The notes: generated from the sequence alone by a model not told the origin. DNA of 64,000 nucleotides from Rhodalgimonas zhirmunskyi (GCA_030848925.1 JANFFA010000001.1:682001-746000), one strand, 5' to 3'. Counted from the stretch's first letter, positions 26,352 to 36,162 are shown. Made by a program: numbers and translations.

Positions 26352-27446
26352 TTATTCTGCCACCAACTCGCCGCTTTCGATCTGCTCACGCTCGATGGAT
26401 TCGAACAGCGCCTTGAAGTTGCCCTCGCCAAACCCGTCATCCCCCTTGCGCTGGATGAACTCGAAAAAGATCGGCCCGATCACGGTTTTCGAGAAAATCT
26501 GAAGCAGGATCCGCGTCTCGCCCCCGCCAAGAACACCCTCCCCGTCAATCAGGATGCCGTGCTGCTTCATCCGCTCGACCGGTTCGCCATGGTCTTTCAC
26601 CCGCTCGAAACTCATCTCGTAATAGGCATCATTCGGCCCCGGCATGAACTTCAGGCCACGTTCGGCAATCGCATCCGTCGCGTCATAGATATTCTCGCTG
26701 CCCACGGCGATATGCTGGATGCCCTCGCCATTGTATTTCTTGAGGTAGGACACGATCTGCCCGGTTTCGCCGCGATCCTCGTTGATTGGAATGCGGATCT
26801 TGCCACAGGGCGAGGTCAGCGCCCGGCTCAACAACCCGGTGAACTTGCCCTGAATGTCGAAAAAGCGGATCTCGCGGAAATTGAACAGATCGCCATAGAA
26901 CTTGAACCACTTGTCCATGTTCCCCTTGAACACGTTATGCGTCAGGTGGTCGAGGTAATAGAACCCCACCCCCTCGGGATGCGCCGTCGAAAGCCAGTCA
27001 AACTCGGCATTATAAGGCGAGGTGTCGAAGTAATCCTCGATGAAATAGATCAGTGAGCCGCCAATGCCACGGATCGCAGGCACGTCCATGCTCTTGCCCG
27101 GCCCCTCATAGGGCTCCGCCCCCATCTTCACGGCATGCTCGAAGGCGTGCTGCGCATCCACCACGCGCCAGCCCATCGCCGGGGCGCAGGGCCCGTGCTC
27201 TTCGATGAACTTCGCCGCGTGGCTGCCCGGCTCCATGTTGATCAGGTAGGAAATATCGCCCTGCTGCCAAAGCTCGATCGCGCGGGTCTTGTGATTGGCG
27301 ACATGCGCATAGCCCATCCGCGTGAACAGATCGCGCAATTCCTGCGGATCGGGGTGCGCGAATTCGACGAACTCAAACCCGTCGGTGCCGGCGGGGTTCT
27401 CTTTGGAAATCGTGGCGCGCGGGGCGTCATGCGGGAAAGGGCCCAT
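26352..27446 (-). CDS. hppD: 4-hydroxyphenylpyruvate dioxygenase
   Basis: A 364-residue two-domain vicinal-oxygen-chelate enzyme with its iron ligands visible: His167 (DHLTHNVF), His245 (GIQHIAVG) and Glu329 (FFEFIQR). It converts 4-hydroxyphenylpyruvate from tyrosine to homogentisate. The ATG at 27446 follows AGGAGA and gives the usual length, while the 46-residue extension in frame has no family match. The homogentisate dioxygenase and downstream genes are not in the window. It is divergent from the Lrp-type regulator, which is a natural candidate to control it. Confidence 0.95.
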   Translation of the reverse strand: MGPFPHDAPRATISKENPAGTDGFEFVEFAHPDPQELRDLFTRMGYAHVANHKTRAIELWQQGDISYLINMEPGSHAAKFIEEHGPCAPAMGWRVVDAQHAFEHAVKMGAEPYEGPGKSMDVPAIRGIGGSLIYFIEDYFDTSPYNAEFDWLSTAHPEGVGFYYLDHLTHNVFKGNMDKWFKFYGDLFNFREIRFFDIQGKFTGLLSRALTSPCGKIRIPINEDRGETGQIVSYLKKYNGEGIQHIAVGSENIYDATDAIAERGLKFMPGPNDAYYEMSFERVKDHGEPVERMKQHGILIDGEGVLGGGETRILLQIFSKTVIGPIFFEFIQRKGDDGFGEGNFKALFESIEREQIESGELVAE

Positions 27447-27588
27447 CGGTGTCTCCTGTTGGTGATGTCCTGTTGCCGGATCAGAATACCGGCAAGCCGG
27501 ACGGCGTTCTGCGCATATTTCGGCAGGCTTGCTTGTCAATTTGCGCAAACCCCGCGCATAATGAACCAAACATGCAAGGTTCACGCAT

Positions 27589-28044
27589 ATGCTCGATGAT
27601 ACCGATCAACGACTCCTCGCCGCGCTGCAAAAGAACGCCCACCTCACCGCGCAGCAACTGGGCGAACAGCTCAACCTCTCGGCCAGTCAGGCCGGCCGCC
27701 GCCGCCAACGGCTCGAAGCGGCGGGCATCATCCGCAACTACGCCGCCCGCCTCGACGCCCGTAAACTGGGCCTCACCGTGCAGGCTTTCGTGCAGGTTCA
27801 ACTGTCGACCCACGACCCCGCACAGGCGAAAAGCTTCAATCGGCTGATCACCACCCGCCCGGAAATTATATCGGCGTGGACATTGACCGGCGACGCAGAC
27901 CTGTTACTTCGCATCTACACCGAGGACCTCGCCGCGCTGAACAGCCTGATCCACGAGGTGCTGTTGCCCCATGCCGCCGTCAGCCGGGTGCACAGCCAGA
28001 TCGTGATGGATCAGGTCAAGGCCGACGCAGGCCTGCCCATGTAA
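27589..28044 (+). CDS. Lrp/AsnC-family transcriptional regulator
   Basis: A 151-residue protein with an N-terminal winged helix-turn-helix (LTAQQLGEQLNLSASQAGRRRQRLEAAGII) and a C-terminal RAM ligand-binding domain (VQAFVQVQLSTHDPAQ ... WTLTGDADLLLRIYTEDL). It shares a 142-bp divergent promoter region with hppD. Lrp-type proteins often sense amino acids and sit beside their targets, so tyrosine-dependent control of hppD is the leading idea. The kefB-like gene follows 37 bp later. Confidence 0.9.
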   Translation: MLDDTDQRLLAALQKNAHLTAQQLGEQLNLSASQAGRRRQRLEAAGIIRNYAARLDARKLGLTVQAFVQVQLSTHDPAQAKSFNRLITTRPEIISAWTLTGDADLLLRIYTEDLAALNSLIHEVLLPHAAVSRVHSQIVMDQVKADAGLPM

Positions 28045-28081
28045 ACCGCTAGAACCGCTCGAAAAGGCAATACCCGAACCT

Positions 28082-29962
28082 ATGGAAGGCTTCCTCTTTC
28101 AAGCCACAATCTACCTCGCCGCCGCGGTCGTCGCGGTGCCGATTTCGGCGCGGCTGGGGCTCGGCTCGGTGCTTGGCTATCTCGCGGCAGGCATCCTCGT
28201 CGGCCAAATCCCCGGCATCGGCGCCGAGGCGCATGATCTTCAGCATTTTGCCGAATTCGGCGTCGTGATGATGCTGTTCCTGATCGGCCTCGAACTCGAG
28301 CCGAACGCGCTCTGGGACATGCGTCACAGGCTGATCGGTCTGGGCGGCCTGCAAGTTGTCGGCACCGCCTTCGCCGTCACCGCGCTGGCCATCGCGCTGG
28401 GGCTTGATCCGCTCACCGCCATCGCCGTCGGCATGATCATCGCCCTGTCCTCGACCGCCATCGTGCTGCAAACCCTGTCCGAAAAGGGCCTGATGCAAAC
28501 TAGCGGCGGGCGCTCGGCCTTTTCCGTGCTACTGACGCAAGACATCGCCGTGATCCCGATGCTGGCGATCCTGCCGCTGCTGGCCGTCAAGATGCCCGTA
28601 TCGCTCAACCCCGATGGCTCGATGCAGCTCAAATCGGCCGAGGCGGCGGCGCACGGCCCCTCGCTCGTCGAAGGGCTGCCGGGCTGGGGGGTCACGCTTG
28701 TCACCATAGGCATGGTCGCGGCCATCATACTTGCGGGCATCTTCCTGACCCGCCCGCTGTTCCGCTTCATCCACTCGGCCCACCTGCGCGAGATGTATAC
28801 CGCCTTCGCCCTGCTGATCGTGATCGGGATTTCCTTCGGCATGACGCTCGTCGGCCTCTCGCCCGCCCTCGGCGCCTTCCTCGCCGGTGTGGTTCTGGCG
28901 AACTCGGAATTCCGTCACGAGTTGGAAAGCGACCTCGAACCGTTCAAGGGCCTCTTGCTGGGCCTGTTCTTCATCACCGTCGGTGCGGGCATCGATTTCG
29001 GCGCCTTCCTCGCCCGGCCCTGGAACATCGTCGGGCTGACCCTCGCCCTGATCGCCATCAAGGGCAGCATCCTCTTCGTGCTGGGCCGCGTCTTCGGCCT
29101 GCGCCACCGCGATCTCTGGCTCTTCACCCTGTCACTGGCGCAGGCCGGCGAATTCGGCTTCGTGCTGATCTCTTTCTCGCTGCAACAAGACGTGCTGCCA
29201 CCCCCGCTCGGTGAAAAGCTCCTGCTCGTCATAGCCATGTCGATGCTGGTCACCCCGCTGCTCTTCATCCTCTACGACTGGATTTCAAAGCACCTCGGCA
29301 CCGGCGCCGACACCCTTCCCGAGGACGAGATCGACGATCAGGGCCCCGTCATCATCGCCGGCATCGGCCGCTTCGGCCAGATCGTCAATCGGCTGGTGCA
29401 AAGCTCGGGCTTCAAGACCGTCGTGCTCGATCACGACATGTCCACGATCCAGCTGATGCGCCGGTTCGGCTTCAAGGGGTTCTTCGGCGATCCCACCCGC
29501 CCCGAACTTCTCCACGCCGCAGGCCTACGCGAGGCGCGCGTGCTGGTCGCCGCCCTCGACGACCCGGAACAGATGATCAAGCTCGTCGCCTATGCCCGGC
29601 GCGAACGCCCCGACCTGCACATCATCGCCCGCGCCCGCGACCGCACCCATGTCTTCCGCCTCTATGCCGCCGGGGCCAATGACATCGTGCGCGAGGTGTT
29701 CGATTCCTCGCTACGCGCGGGCCGCTACGTGTTGGAAAACATCGGGCTGAGCGAATTCGAGGCCGCCGAGGCCGAAAAAGCCTTCTATGCCCATGATCGC
29801 CGCTCCGTGCGCGAACTGGCCGAACTCTGGAGTCCGGACATCCCCACGATCGAAAACGAGCCCTACCTCAAGCGCGCACGCGAGCTTGAGAAGGAACTGG
29901 AAACCGAGCTTCTGGAATTGATCGACGCGCAGCGCCGCACCGACACGCCGGACGAGGCCTAG
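28082..29962 (+). CDS. CPA2-family monovalent cation/proton antiporter, KefB/KefC-like
   Basis: A 626-residue protein with about 12 membrane segments (residues 1-400), a conserved LIGLELEP and LSPALGAFLAG in the transport part, and a cytosolic TrkA-N (KTN) domain beginning at about residue 420 (IIAGIGRFGQIVNRLV, GxGxxG) followed by TRPELLHAAGL. It should export K+ or Na+ in exchange for protons under nucleotide or glutathione control. A C-terminal helical tail of about 70 residues is Glu-rich. The gene is complete. KefG- or KefF-like ancillary proteins were not found nearby. Confidence 0.88.
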   Translation: MEGFLFQATIYLAAAVVAVPISARLGLGSVLGYLAAGILVGQIPGIGAEAHDLQHFAEFGVVMMLFLIGLELEPNALWDMRHRLIGLGGLQVVGTAFAVTALAIALGLDPLTAIAVGMIIALSSTAIVLQTLSEKGLMQTSGGRSAFSVLLTQDIAVIPMLAILPLLAVKMPVSLNPDGSMQLKSAEAAAHGPSLVEGLPGWGVTLVTIGMVAAIILAGIFLTRPLFRFIHSAHLREMYTAFALLIVIGISFGMTLVGLSPALGAFLAGVVLANSEFRHELESDLEPFKGLLLGLFFITVGAGIDFGAFLARPWNIVGLTLALIAIKGSILFVLGRVFGLRHRDLWLFTLSLAQAGEFGFVLISFSLQQDVLPPPLGEKLLLVIAMSMLVTPLLFILYDWISKHLGTGADTLPEDEIDDQGPVIIAGIGRFGQIVNRLVQSSGFKTVVLDHDMSTIQLMRRFGFKGFFGDPTRPELLHAAGLREARVLVAALDDPEQMIKLVAYARRERPDLHIIARARDRTHVFRLYAAGANDIVREVFDSSLRAGRYVLENIGLSEFEAAEAEKAFYAHDRRSVRELAELWSPDIPTIENEPYLKRARELEKELETELLELIDAQRRTDTPDEA

Positions 29963-30001
29963 GATCGCGGGCCTCCCCACAACCCAAACCCTCCCCGCAC
30001 A

Positions 30002-30787
30002 TCACCCCGTGATCGCCGCCTGCAACGCGTCCACCCCGGGCCGCTCCAACCGCGCCAGCAACGCCGCGATCCGCGCACGCGCCTGCGCCCCGGCCCAGTC
30101 AGGCCCCATCAAGGCCTCCTCTCCCTCCCCATGGCGCAGCACGAGTCGGCGCCACTGGTGCAACGCGGCAAGGCGCAAAACGGTGCGTGAAAGCACATCT
30201 TCCGGCACAGGCAAGGCCAAGGCCTGCTCCAACCGGGCCGCCAACGCCGCGTAGCTTTGCCCAAGCTCCTCTGGCATCACCGCCTCGCGCGCCCAATCCG
30301 GCAGCGCCCCTGGCTCCGCCCGCCACGCCAGAACCGTCTCGGGCAGCCCATCGATCCGGCCGTGAAACAGCGCCGCCCGTGGCCCCACCGGGATCAGCCC
30401 CGGCACATCCAGCCCCTGCAACGCCTCCACGCTCTGCGCAATCACGATCGCCCAGTCACCCGGATCCGGCGACCGCGTGCCATAAACCCGCCCGGCGGCC
30501 TCGCGCGTCAACCGCCGCCCGTGTGATGTCAACCCGTAAAGCGATGTGCGCCCGTCCCGCTCCGACGTGATCCAGCCATCCCGCCTAAGCCTATGGATCG
30601 CCACGCGCAGCGCCTCGGCCTTCAAGCCCATCGCCGCCATCACCTGCGTCAGCACCGGCCCGGGCAACCGCGCCGCCTCATCCGCCGCCAGATCGCCCAA
30701 AATGGTCACGATCACCGACCACGTCTTCAGCGGTCCGACCTCCAGCACCCCGGCCAATACGTCTTCGTATGTCAACGCGTCTCGCAT
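30002..30787 (-). CDS. paaX: PaaX-family transcriptional repressor
   Basis: A 261-residue protein with the PaaX layout: an N-terminal winged helix (LKTWSVIVTILGDLA ... MGLKAEALRVAIHRLRRDGWITSERDGRTSLYGLT), a middle domain (DWAIVIAQ) and a helical C-terminal domain. PaaX represses phenylacetate genes and is released by phenylacetyl-CoA. ATG 30787 is preferred over an in-frame TTG six codons upstream. It follows paaZ by 30 bp on the same strand and may be cotranscribed, giving feedback control. A TetR-type regulator also lies in the locus, so the division of labour is open. Confidence 0.85.
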   Translation of the reverse strand: MRDALTYEDVLAGVLEVGPLKTWSVIVTILGDLAADEAARLPGPVLTQVMAAMGLKAEALRVAIHRLRRDGWITSERDGRTSLYGLTSHGRRLTREAAGRVYGTRSPDPGDWAIVIAQSVEALQGLDVPGLIPVGPRAALFHGRIDGLPETVLAWRAEPGALPDWAREAVMPEELGQSYAALAARLEQALALPVPEDVLSRTVLRLAALHQWRRLVLRHGEGEEALMGPDWAGAQARARIAALLARLERPGVDALQAAITG

Positions 30788-30817
30788 GGGCACCAGTCTA
30801 GCCAAAGATCACGCCGT

Positions 30818-32821
30818 TCAAAACGCATTCATTGTCAGCAACTCGTATTCCGCCACCTTGTCGCCGTCCTGATTGGTCAGCGTCACGTGCCAGCGCACCT
30901 CGCCATACTCGGCATTGCGCGGCGTCTTGGCCTTTACCGTCAGGCGCACGGCAATGCTGTCGCCCGCCTGCACCGGCTTCATGAAGCGCAGGTTGTCCAG
31001 CCCGGTATTGGCCAGAACCGGCCCCTCGTTCGGCTCCACGAACAGGCCCGCCGCAAAACTCAGCAGCAGATAGCCATGCGCCACCCTCCCCGGAAAGAAC
31101 GGGTTTCGCGCCGCGGCGTCCTCGTCCATATGGGCATAGAACGTATCGCCGGTGAACTTGGCGAAATGCTCAATATCCTCAAGGCTGATCTGGCGCGCCG
31201 CCGTATGCAGCGTCTCGCCGATCGACAACTCGCCAAACCGCCGCGTGAACGGATGCGCCGGGCCTTTGACCTCGCGCGCCCCGGGCACCCAACGCCCTCC
31301 CACCGCGCTCAGGATATCGGGGCTGCCCTGCACGGCGACACGCTGCATGTAATGCTTCACGCCGCGAATACCGCCCATTTCCTCGCCACCACCTGCACGC
31401 CCCGGGCCACCGTGGATCATATGCGGCATCGGCGCGCCGTGGCCGGTGCTCTCGCCCATGCTGTCGGCATTGTTAATGTAGATACGCCCGTGCCACGCTC
31501 CGGCCCCGCCGACCACCTCACGTGCCACATCCCCGTCGCGCGTGATGAGCGAGGTCACAAGGCTCCCGCCACCACGATTGGCCAGCGTCACGGCATCCGA
31601 CAACGCACCATAGCCCATCACGGTCGACACCGGCCCAAAGGCCTCGGTGTCATGCACCCGCTCTGCCGCCCTCGGATCGGCGCAATGAAACAGCAGCGGT
31701 GTCACGAACGCCCCCGGCCCCGCGATGCCCGCCACATCGCCGAACACCAGCTCGGCTTCCTGCCCGATGATCCCTGCCCGCTCCAGCACATCCGCCTTTT
31801 GCGAGGCCGACACCAGCGCGCCCATGCGCGTCGCCGCATCGCGCGGATCACCGATGCTGACCTTCGCCAACCGCTCCGAAAGCGCCTCGATCACCGGCGC
31901 AACCGCCGCGTCAGGCACGATAATCCGCCGGATCGCGGTGCATTTCTGCCCCGCCTTCACCGTCATCTCGCGGCTCACTTCCTTCACGAACAGGTCGAAC
32001 TCCGCACTCCCCGGCCCCACGTCCGGACCCAAAATCGAAGCGTTCAGGCTATCCTGCTCCGCCGTAAACCGCACCGCGTTGCGCAGCAGCCCTTCGTGAC
32101 GGCGCAGCATCAACCCGGTGTCCGCCGACCCGGTGAAGGCCAGCACATCCTGCGCCCCTAGATGATCCAAAAGATCGCCAACGCCACCGGCCACGAATTG
32201 CAACGCCCCCTCAGGCAGGATGCCGCTTTCCAGCATCATCCGCACACAGGCCTCGGTCACGTAACAGGTCGCTGTTGCCGGTTTCACAATCACCGGCATC
32301 CCGCCCAAAATCGCCGGCGCCAGCTTTTCGAGCATCCCCCAGACCGGGAAGTTGAAAGCATTGATCTGCACCGCCACGCCCTGCATCGGCACGCAAACAT
32401 GCTGCCCCATGAACCGCCCCTCGCGGCCCAGTTGCTCCAACCCGCCATCAAGGTAAACCTGCGCATCGGGCATCTCGCGCCGCCCCTTGCTGGCATAAAC
32501 GAACAGCGTCCCGATCCCGCCATCGATGTCGAACTGGTGATCCGAAAGCGTCGCCCCGGTGTCATAGCTCAGCTCGTAGAGCTGTTCCTTGCGCTCGTTT
32601 AGATACACCGCCAGCGCCTTCAGCATCCGCGCCCGGTCATGGAACGTCAGCGCGCGCAGCGCCGCGCCGCCCTTCTCGCGGGCATAGGCCACGGAACCTG
32701 CCATATCCAGCACCCCGCCCCCGGCCAGCGCGATCGCCTCGCCCGTCACCGCGCTTTCGATCTCGCGCGCGCCCTCGCCCGGTGCAATCCATTCGCCCTT
32801 CAGAAAACTCTCGATCCGCAT
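30818..32821 (-). CDS. paaZ: Oxepin-CoA hydrolase / semialdehyde dehydrogenase
   Basis: A 667-residue bifunctional enzyme, close to the 681 of E. coli PaaZ. The N-terminal aldehyde dehydrogenase domain has [11 protein letters not shown], an active-site Glu in EQDSLN and Cys in [10 protein letters not shown]. The C-terminal MaoC-type R-hydratase domain has [15 protein letters not shown] and [10 protein letters not shown] with its Asp/His pair. It opens the oxepin-CoA ring and oxidises the resulting aldehyde to 3-oxo-5,6-dehydrosuberyl-CoA. The start [11 protein letters not shown] at 32821 is preferred over a start 8 codons earlier. Both active sites look intact. It is divergent from paaG. Confidence 0.95.
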   Translation of the reverse strand: MRIESFLKGEWIAPGEGAREIESAVTGEAIALAGGGVLDMAGSVAYAREKGGAALRALTFHDRARMLKALAVYLNERKEQLYELSYDTGATLSDHQFDIDGGIGTLFVYASKGRREMPDAQVYLDGGLEQLGREGRFMGQHVCVPMQGVAVQINAFNFPVWGMLEKLAPAILGGMPVIVKPATATCYVTEACVRMMLESGILPEGALQFVAGGVGDLLDHLGAQDVLAFTGSADTGLMLRRHEGLLRNAVRFTAEQDSLNASILGPDVGPGSAEFDLFVKEVSREMTVKAGQKCTAIRRIIVPDAAVAPVIEALSERLAKVSIGDPRDAATRMGALVSASQKADVLERAGIIGQEAELVFGDVAGIAGPGAFVTPLLFHCADPRAAERVHDTEAFGPVSTVMGYGALSDAVTLANRGGGSLVTSLITRDGDVAREVVGGAGAWHGRIYINNADSMGESTGHGAPMPHMIHGGPGRAGGGEEMGGIRGVKHYMQRVAVQGSPDILSAVGGRWVPGAREVKGPAHPFTRRFGELSIGETLHTAARQISLEDIEHFAKFTGDTFYAHMDEDAAARNPFFPGRVAHGYLLLSFAAGLFVEPNEGPVLANTGLDNLRFMKPVQAGDSIAVRLTVKAKTPRNAEYGEVRWHVTLTNQDGDKVAEYELLTMNAF

Positions 32822-32852
32822 CGCGCAAACTCCCCCTGTCTTCACTTGACTG

Positions 32853-32886
32853 AAAATATCCCGGGGGCGTGGGGGCTGGCCCCCAC
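32853..32886. repeat. GC-rich dispersed palindrome, copy A
   Basis: AAAATATCCCGGGGG followed by GTGGGGGC-TG-GCCCCCAC (stem 32869-32876 / 3279-86 of the same hundred). The same layout, an AT-rich start, CCGGGG and a GGGGC/GCCCC hairpin, recurs at 45081-45145 and 47506-47573. Here it lies 32 bp upstream of the paaZ start, inside the paaZ/paaG divergent region. Confidence 0.6.
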
Positions 32887-32923
32887 TCCCACCGCATCCG
32901 TGGTCTCCTCCAGAGTTTTATTG

Positions 32924-32941
32924 ACCAACCGTTCGGTTTAT
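32924..32941. promoter_or_regulatory. Probable PaaR operator between paaZ and paaG
   Basis: AACCG (32927-32931) and CGGTT (32934-32938) form an inverted repeat with a 2-bp gap, in the context CCAACCGT/TCGGTTTA. This form is common for TetR-family regulators of acyl-CoA catabolism. A related repeat (42052-42067) lies upstream of paaJ. The TetR gene at 35544 is the likely binder; this is inference. Confidence 0.45.
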
Positions 32942-32991
32942 GCAAGCTTCCCGTCCTGAGGAGACCAAGACAACATGGGCGGGAGGAACGC

Positions 32992-33777
32992 ATGTCCGAC
33001 ACGGTTCTGGTAGCAGATCATGGCGATTGGGTGGAAATCACCCTCAACCGCCCCGACAAACTCAACAGCTTCAACGAGGACCTGCACCTCGCGCTGCGCG
33101 CCGCGATCGAAGCGGCCCGCGATGGTGGCAAACGCGCGATTCTGCTCACCGGGGCCGGACGCGGCTTCTGCGCGGGTCAGGATCTCTCGGCCCGCGATCC
33201 CGATACTATGGACGACAAGATCGACCTCTCCGAAACCCTGCGCACGCTTTATAACCCGCTTCTGCACCTGATCCGTGGCCTCGATATCCCGGTGATCTGC
33301 GCCGTCAACGGCGTGGCGGCGGGCGCTGGCGCCAATGTCGCGCTGGCCTGCGATATCGTGCTGGCCGCCGAAAGCGCGCGCTTCATCCAGTCCTTCGCCA
33401 AGGTCGGCCTCGTGCCCGACGCGGGCGGCACATGGACCCTGCCCCACCGCATCGGCGAGGTCCGCGCCAAGGCGCTGGCCCTCACCGCCGAACCGCTTTC
33501 CGCCACTCAGGCCGCCGATTGGGGCCTGATCTGGAAAGCCCTGCCCGACGAGGTCCTGATGGACGAGGCCCGCGCCCTTGCTGAAAAGCTGGCCCAAGGC
33601 CCCACCGCTGCGCTCGGTCTCGCCAAACAGGCGATCCAGCAGGCCCATTCCAACACATTCGAGCAACAACTTGATCTCGAAGCGGATTACCAAAAGAAAT
33701 GCGGTGACGCGGGTGAATACAAGGAAGGCGTGCGCGCCTTCCTTGAAAAGCGCGCCCCCAATTTCAAAGGCGCCTGA
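32992..33777 (+). CDS. paaG: 1,2-epoxyphenylacetyl-CoA isomerase
   Basis: A 261-residue crotonase-fold enzyme with the PaaG pattern: GAGRGFCAGQDLSARDP at about 59-75, an oxyanion loop (NGVAAGAGANVALACD) and the catalytic Asp in LVPDAGGTW. PaaG turns the ring epoxide of phenylacetyl-CoA into the seven-membered oxepin-CoA and also acts in later double-bond shifts. The ATG at 32992 is preceded by GGGAGGAA; the longer frame adds residues with no family match. It heads the paaG-paaI-paaK-tetR unit, two bases before paaI. Confidence 0.93.
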   Translation: MSDTVLVADHGDWVEITLNRPDKLNSFNEDLHLALRAAIEAARDGGKRAILLTGAGRGFCAGQDLSARDPDTMDDKIDLSETLRTLYNPLLHLIRGLDIPVICAVNGVAAGAGANVALACDIVLAAESARFIQSFAKVGLVPDAGGTWTLPHRIGEVRAKALALTAEPLSATQAADWGLIWKALPDEVLMDEARALAEKLAQGPTAALGLAKQAIQQAHSNTFEQQLDLEADYQKKCGDAGEYKEGVRAFLEKRAPNFKGA

Positions 33778-33779
33778 AC

Positions 33780-34232
33780 ATGACTCAGCCCCTAACGCCG
33801 AAGCAGCGCGCCGAGAAATCCGCCGCCGCCATGTGGGCGGGCGATCAGGCCAGCCAGTGGGCCGGGATGGAAATCACCCATGTCGATGAAGGCACCGCCA
33901 CGCTTGAACTCACCGTCGCGCCCCACCAGTGCAACGGCCACGGCATGTGCCACGGCGGCGTCACGTTCATGCTCGCCGACAGCGCCTTCGCCTTTGCCTG
34001 CAATTCGCGCAATCAGGCGACCGTGGCCCAGCATTGCATGGTGTCCTATCTCGCGCCCGGCCGCGCGGGCGACCGGCTGATTGCCACCGCGCACGAGGTT
34101 TCGCTCACCGGGCGCTCTGGCATCTACGATATTACCGTCACCAATCAGGACGGCACCAAGCTGGCCGAATTCCGCGGCTTTTCCCGCGCAATCAAGGGCC
34201 AACTCTTCGAGGAGGAGGAGGAAAACACATGA
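33780..34232 (+). CDS. paaI: Hotdog-fold thioesterase PaaI
   Basis: A 150-residue hotdog-fold protein with the PaaI/HPhe-type signature HQCNGHGMCHGGVTFMLADSAFAFACNSR, including the Gly/His/Asp region used in catalysis. PaaI hydrolyses stalled phenylacetyl-CoA derivatives, which frees CoA and protects the pathway. It starts 2 bp after paaG and its stop overlaps the paaK start (ATGA), giving tight coupling. Confidence 0.93.
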   Translation: MTQPLTPKQRAEKSAAAMWAGDQASQWAGMEITHVDEGTATLELTVAPHQCNGHGMCHGGVTFMLADSAFAFACNSRNQATVAQHCMVSYLAPGRAGDRLIATAHEVSLTGRSGIYDITVTNQDGTKLAEFRGFSRAIKGQLFEEEEENT

Positions 34233-35542
34233 AGGACCTGACCCCAAGGAAATCCGATCTCGATCCGATCGAGGTCGCCTCGCGCGATGAAATCTCGGCG
34301 CTGCAACTCGACCGACTGAAATGGTCGCTGCGCCATGCCTACGACAACGTCCCGATGTATCGCCAGCGTTTCGATGAGGCCGGCGTTCACCCTGACGATC
34401 TGCACACGCTCGCCGATCTGGCGAAGTTCCCCTTCACGCTCAAGACCGACCTGCGCGACAATTACCCGTTCGGCCTCTTCGCCGTTCCGCGTGATCAGAT
34501 CGCGCGTATCCACGCCTCGTCGGGCACCACCGGCAAGCCCACCGTTGTCGGCTACACCGCCAAGGACATCGACACATGGGCCAGCCTTGTCGCCCGCTCG
34601 ATGCGCGCCGCAGGCACCCGCCCCGGTGACATGGTGCACGTGGCCTATGGGTACGGCCTCTTCACCGGGGGCCTCGGCGCGCATTACGGCGCCGAAAAGC
34701 TCGGCTGCACCGTGGTGCCGATTTCCGGCGGCATGACCGAACGACAGGTCACCCTGATCGAGGATTTCAAACCCTCCACCATCATGGTCACCCCGTCCTA
34801 TATGCTCAACATCCTCGAAGAGATGGAGCGTCAGGGCCTTGATCCGCGCAAATCCTCGCTCGATGTCGGCATCTTCGGCGCCGAACCTTGGACCGACGCC
34901 ATGCGCCGCGAAATGGAGCAGGCCTTCGACATGCACGCTGTCGATATCTATGGCCTGTCCGAGGTTATGGGCCCGGGCGTGGCCAGCGAATGCGTCGAAA
35001 CCAAGGATGGCCCCACCATCTGGGAAGATCACTTCTACCCCGAGATCATCGACCCCGAGACCGGCGAAGTCCTCCCCGATGGCGAATTGGGCGAATTGGT
35101 CTTTACCACCCTCACCAAGGAAGGCCTGCCGATCATCCGCTACCGCACCCGCGATCTTACCCGCCTTTTGCCGGGCACCGCACGCTCAATGCGGCGGATG
35201 GAAAAGATCACCGGGCGCTCGGACGACATGATCATCCTGCGCGGTGTCAACGTCTTCCCCACCCAGATCGAAGAACAACTGATGAAATGCGAAGGCCTCG
35301 CCCCGCATTTCCAGATCGAACTGACGACCCACAACCGGATGGACGTGATGACCGTCCATGTCGAACCCTGCCCCGGCTTCACAACCGATGATGCACAGGC
35401 GGCCAGCGTTAAGGAGCTCTCGCACCACATCAAATCCGTGGTCGGCGTCTCGACCCGCATCCAGATGCACGGTGAAGGCGGCGTCGAACGCTCCCAAGGC
35501 AAGGCCCGCCGCGTCGTCGACAACCGCCCCAAGGAGAGGTGA
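34229..35542 (+). CDS. paaK: Phenylacetate-CoA ligase
   Basis: A 437-residue adenylate-forming enzyme with the P-loop HASSGTTGKPTVVGYT, YGLSEVMGPGVASEC in the core and a C-terminal domain with RSDDMIILRGVNVFPTQIE. It activates phenylacetate with ATP and CoA as the first step of the pathway. The start at 34229 overlaps the paaI stop and is preceded by GGAGGAGGAGG; the open frame extends far upstream but that part lies over paaI and is spurious. The length fits the PaaK family. Confidence 0.95.
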   Translation: MKDLTPRKSDLDPIEVASRDEISALQLDRLKWSLRHAYDNVPMYRQRFDEAGVHPDDLHTLADLAKFPFTLKTDLRDNYPFGLFAVPRDQIARIHASSGTTGKPTVVGYTAKDIDTWASLVARSMRAAGTRPGDMVHVAYGYGLFTGGLGAHYGAEKLGCTVVPISGGMTERQVTLIEDFKPSTIMVTPSYMLNILEEMERQGLDPRKSSLDVGIFGAEPWTDAMRREMEQAFDMHAVDIYGLSEVMGPGVASECVETKDGPTIWEDHFYPEIIDPETGEVLPDGELGELVFTTLTKEGLPIIRYRTRDLTRLLPGTARSMRRMEKITGRSDDMIILRGVNVFPTQIEEQLMKCEGLAPHFQIELTTHNRMDVMTVHVEPCPGFTTDDAQAASVKELSHHIKSVVGVSTRIQMHGEGGVERSQGKARRVVDNRPKER

Positions 35543-35543
35543 C

Positions 35544-36137
35544 GTGGCCCGCACCATCGCCAAAGACCACGCCGAAAAACGCGCGCAGATCCTCAAGGGC
35601 GCTGCGCGCGTCTTCGCCGACGAAGGCTTCGATCGCGCCTCGATGGCCAAACTCGCCGCCGAATGCGGGATCTCCAAGGCCAACATCTACCACTATTACG
35701 ACAGCAAGGACGCGCTGCTGTTCGACCTGCTCGATCACTACCTCAGCGCGCTGCGCGACCGGGTCTGTGGCCTTGATCTCTCGGGCAAATCCCCGCGCGA
35801 ACAACTGGCCCTGACCGTCGCTGAAATCCTCCACGCCTATCAGGGCGCGGATGATGAACACCGGGTGCAAAGCGCCGGTCTCTCTGCCCTACCCGAAGAG
35901 CAGCAACAGGTGCTCAAGGCCTACCAGCGCGACATGGTGCGCCATATGTCGGATATCCTCACCCGCATCGCGCCCGCGCTGGCCGATGATCCGGTGAAAC
36001 TGCGCGCCGCGACCATGTCGATCTACGGCATGCTCAACTGGTTCTATATGTGGAACACCCGCGCCGACGCCGCCGCACGCGAGGCATATGCCCGCACCGT
36101 CAGCGATCTCGCCCTCGGCGGCCTCACCGCGCTCTAA
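35544..36137 (+). CDS. TetR-family regulator of the paa genes (PaaR-like)
   Basis: A 197-residue regulator with a TetR helix-turn-helix (GAARVFADEGFDRASMAKLAAECGISKANIYHYYDSKDALLFDLL) and a helical ligand domain. The GTG at 35544 has AAGGAGAGG ahead of it and one base separates it from the paaK stop, so it belongs to the paaGIK operon. TetR-type PaaR proteins control phenylacetate genes in several proteobacteria and respond to phenylacetyl-CoA. Inverted repeats at 32924-32941 and 42052-42067 are candidate sites. It coexists here with PaaX. Confidence 0.85.
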   Translation: MARTIAKDHAEKRAQILKGAARVFADEGFDRASMAKLAAECGISKANIYHYYDSKDALLFDLLDHYLSALRDRVCGLDLSGKSPREQLALTVAEILHAYQGADDEHRVQSAGLSALPEEQQQVLKAYQRDMVRHMSDILTRIAPALADDPVKLRAATMSIYGMLNWFYMWNTRADAAAREAYARTVSDLALGGLTAL

Positions 36138-36162
36138 AACCGGGAATTCACCGGCAGGCGAA

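Noticed and set aside
30593-32161. Plus-strand 522-residue frame opposite paaX and paaZ
   Set aside because: Both paaX and paaZ on the minus strand have intact domains; this frame is Arg/His-rich and matches no family.
33929-34228. In-frame upstream extension of paaK
   Set aside because: It overlaps paaI, is Arg-rich with no family match, and a strong ribosome-binding site stands before ATG 34229.
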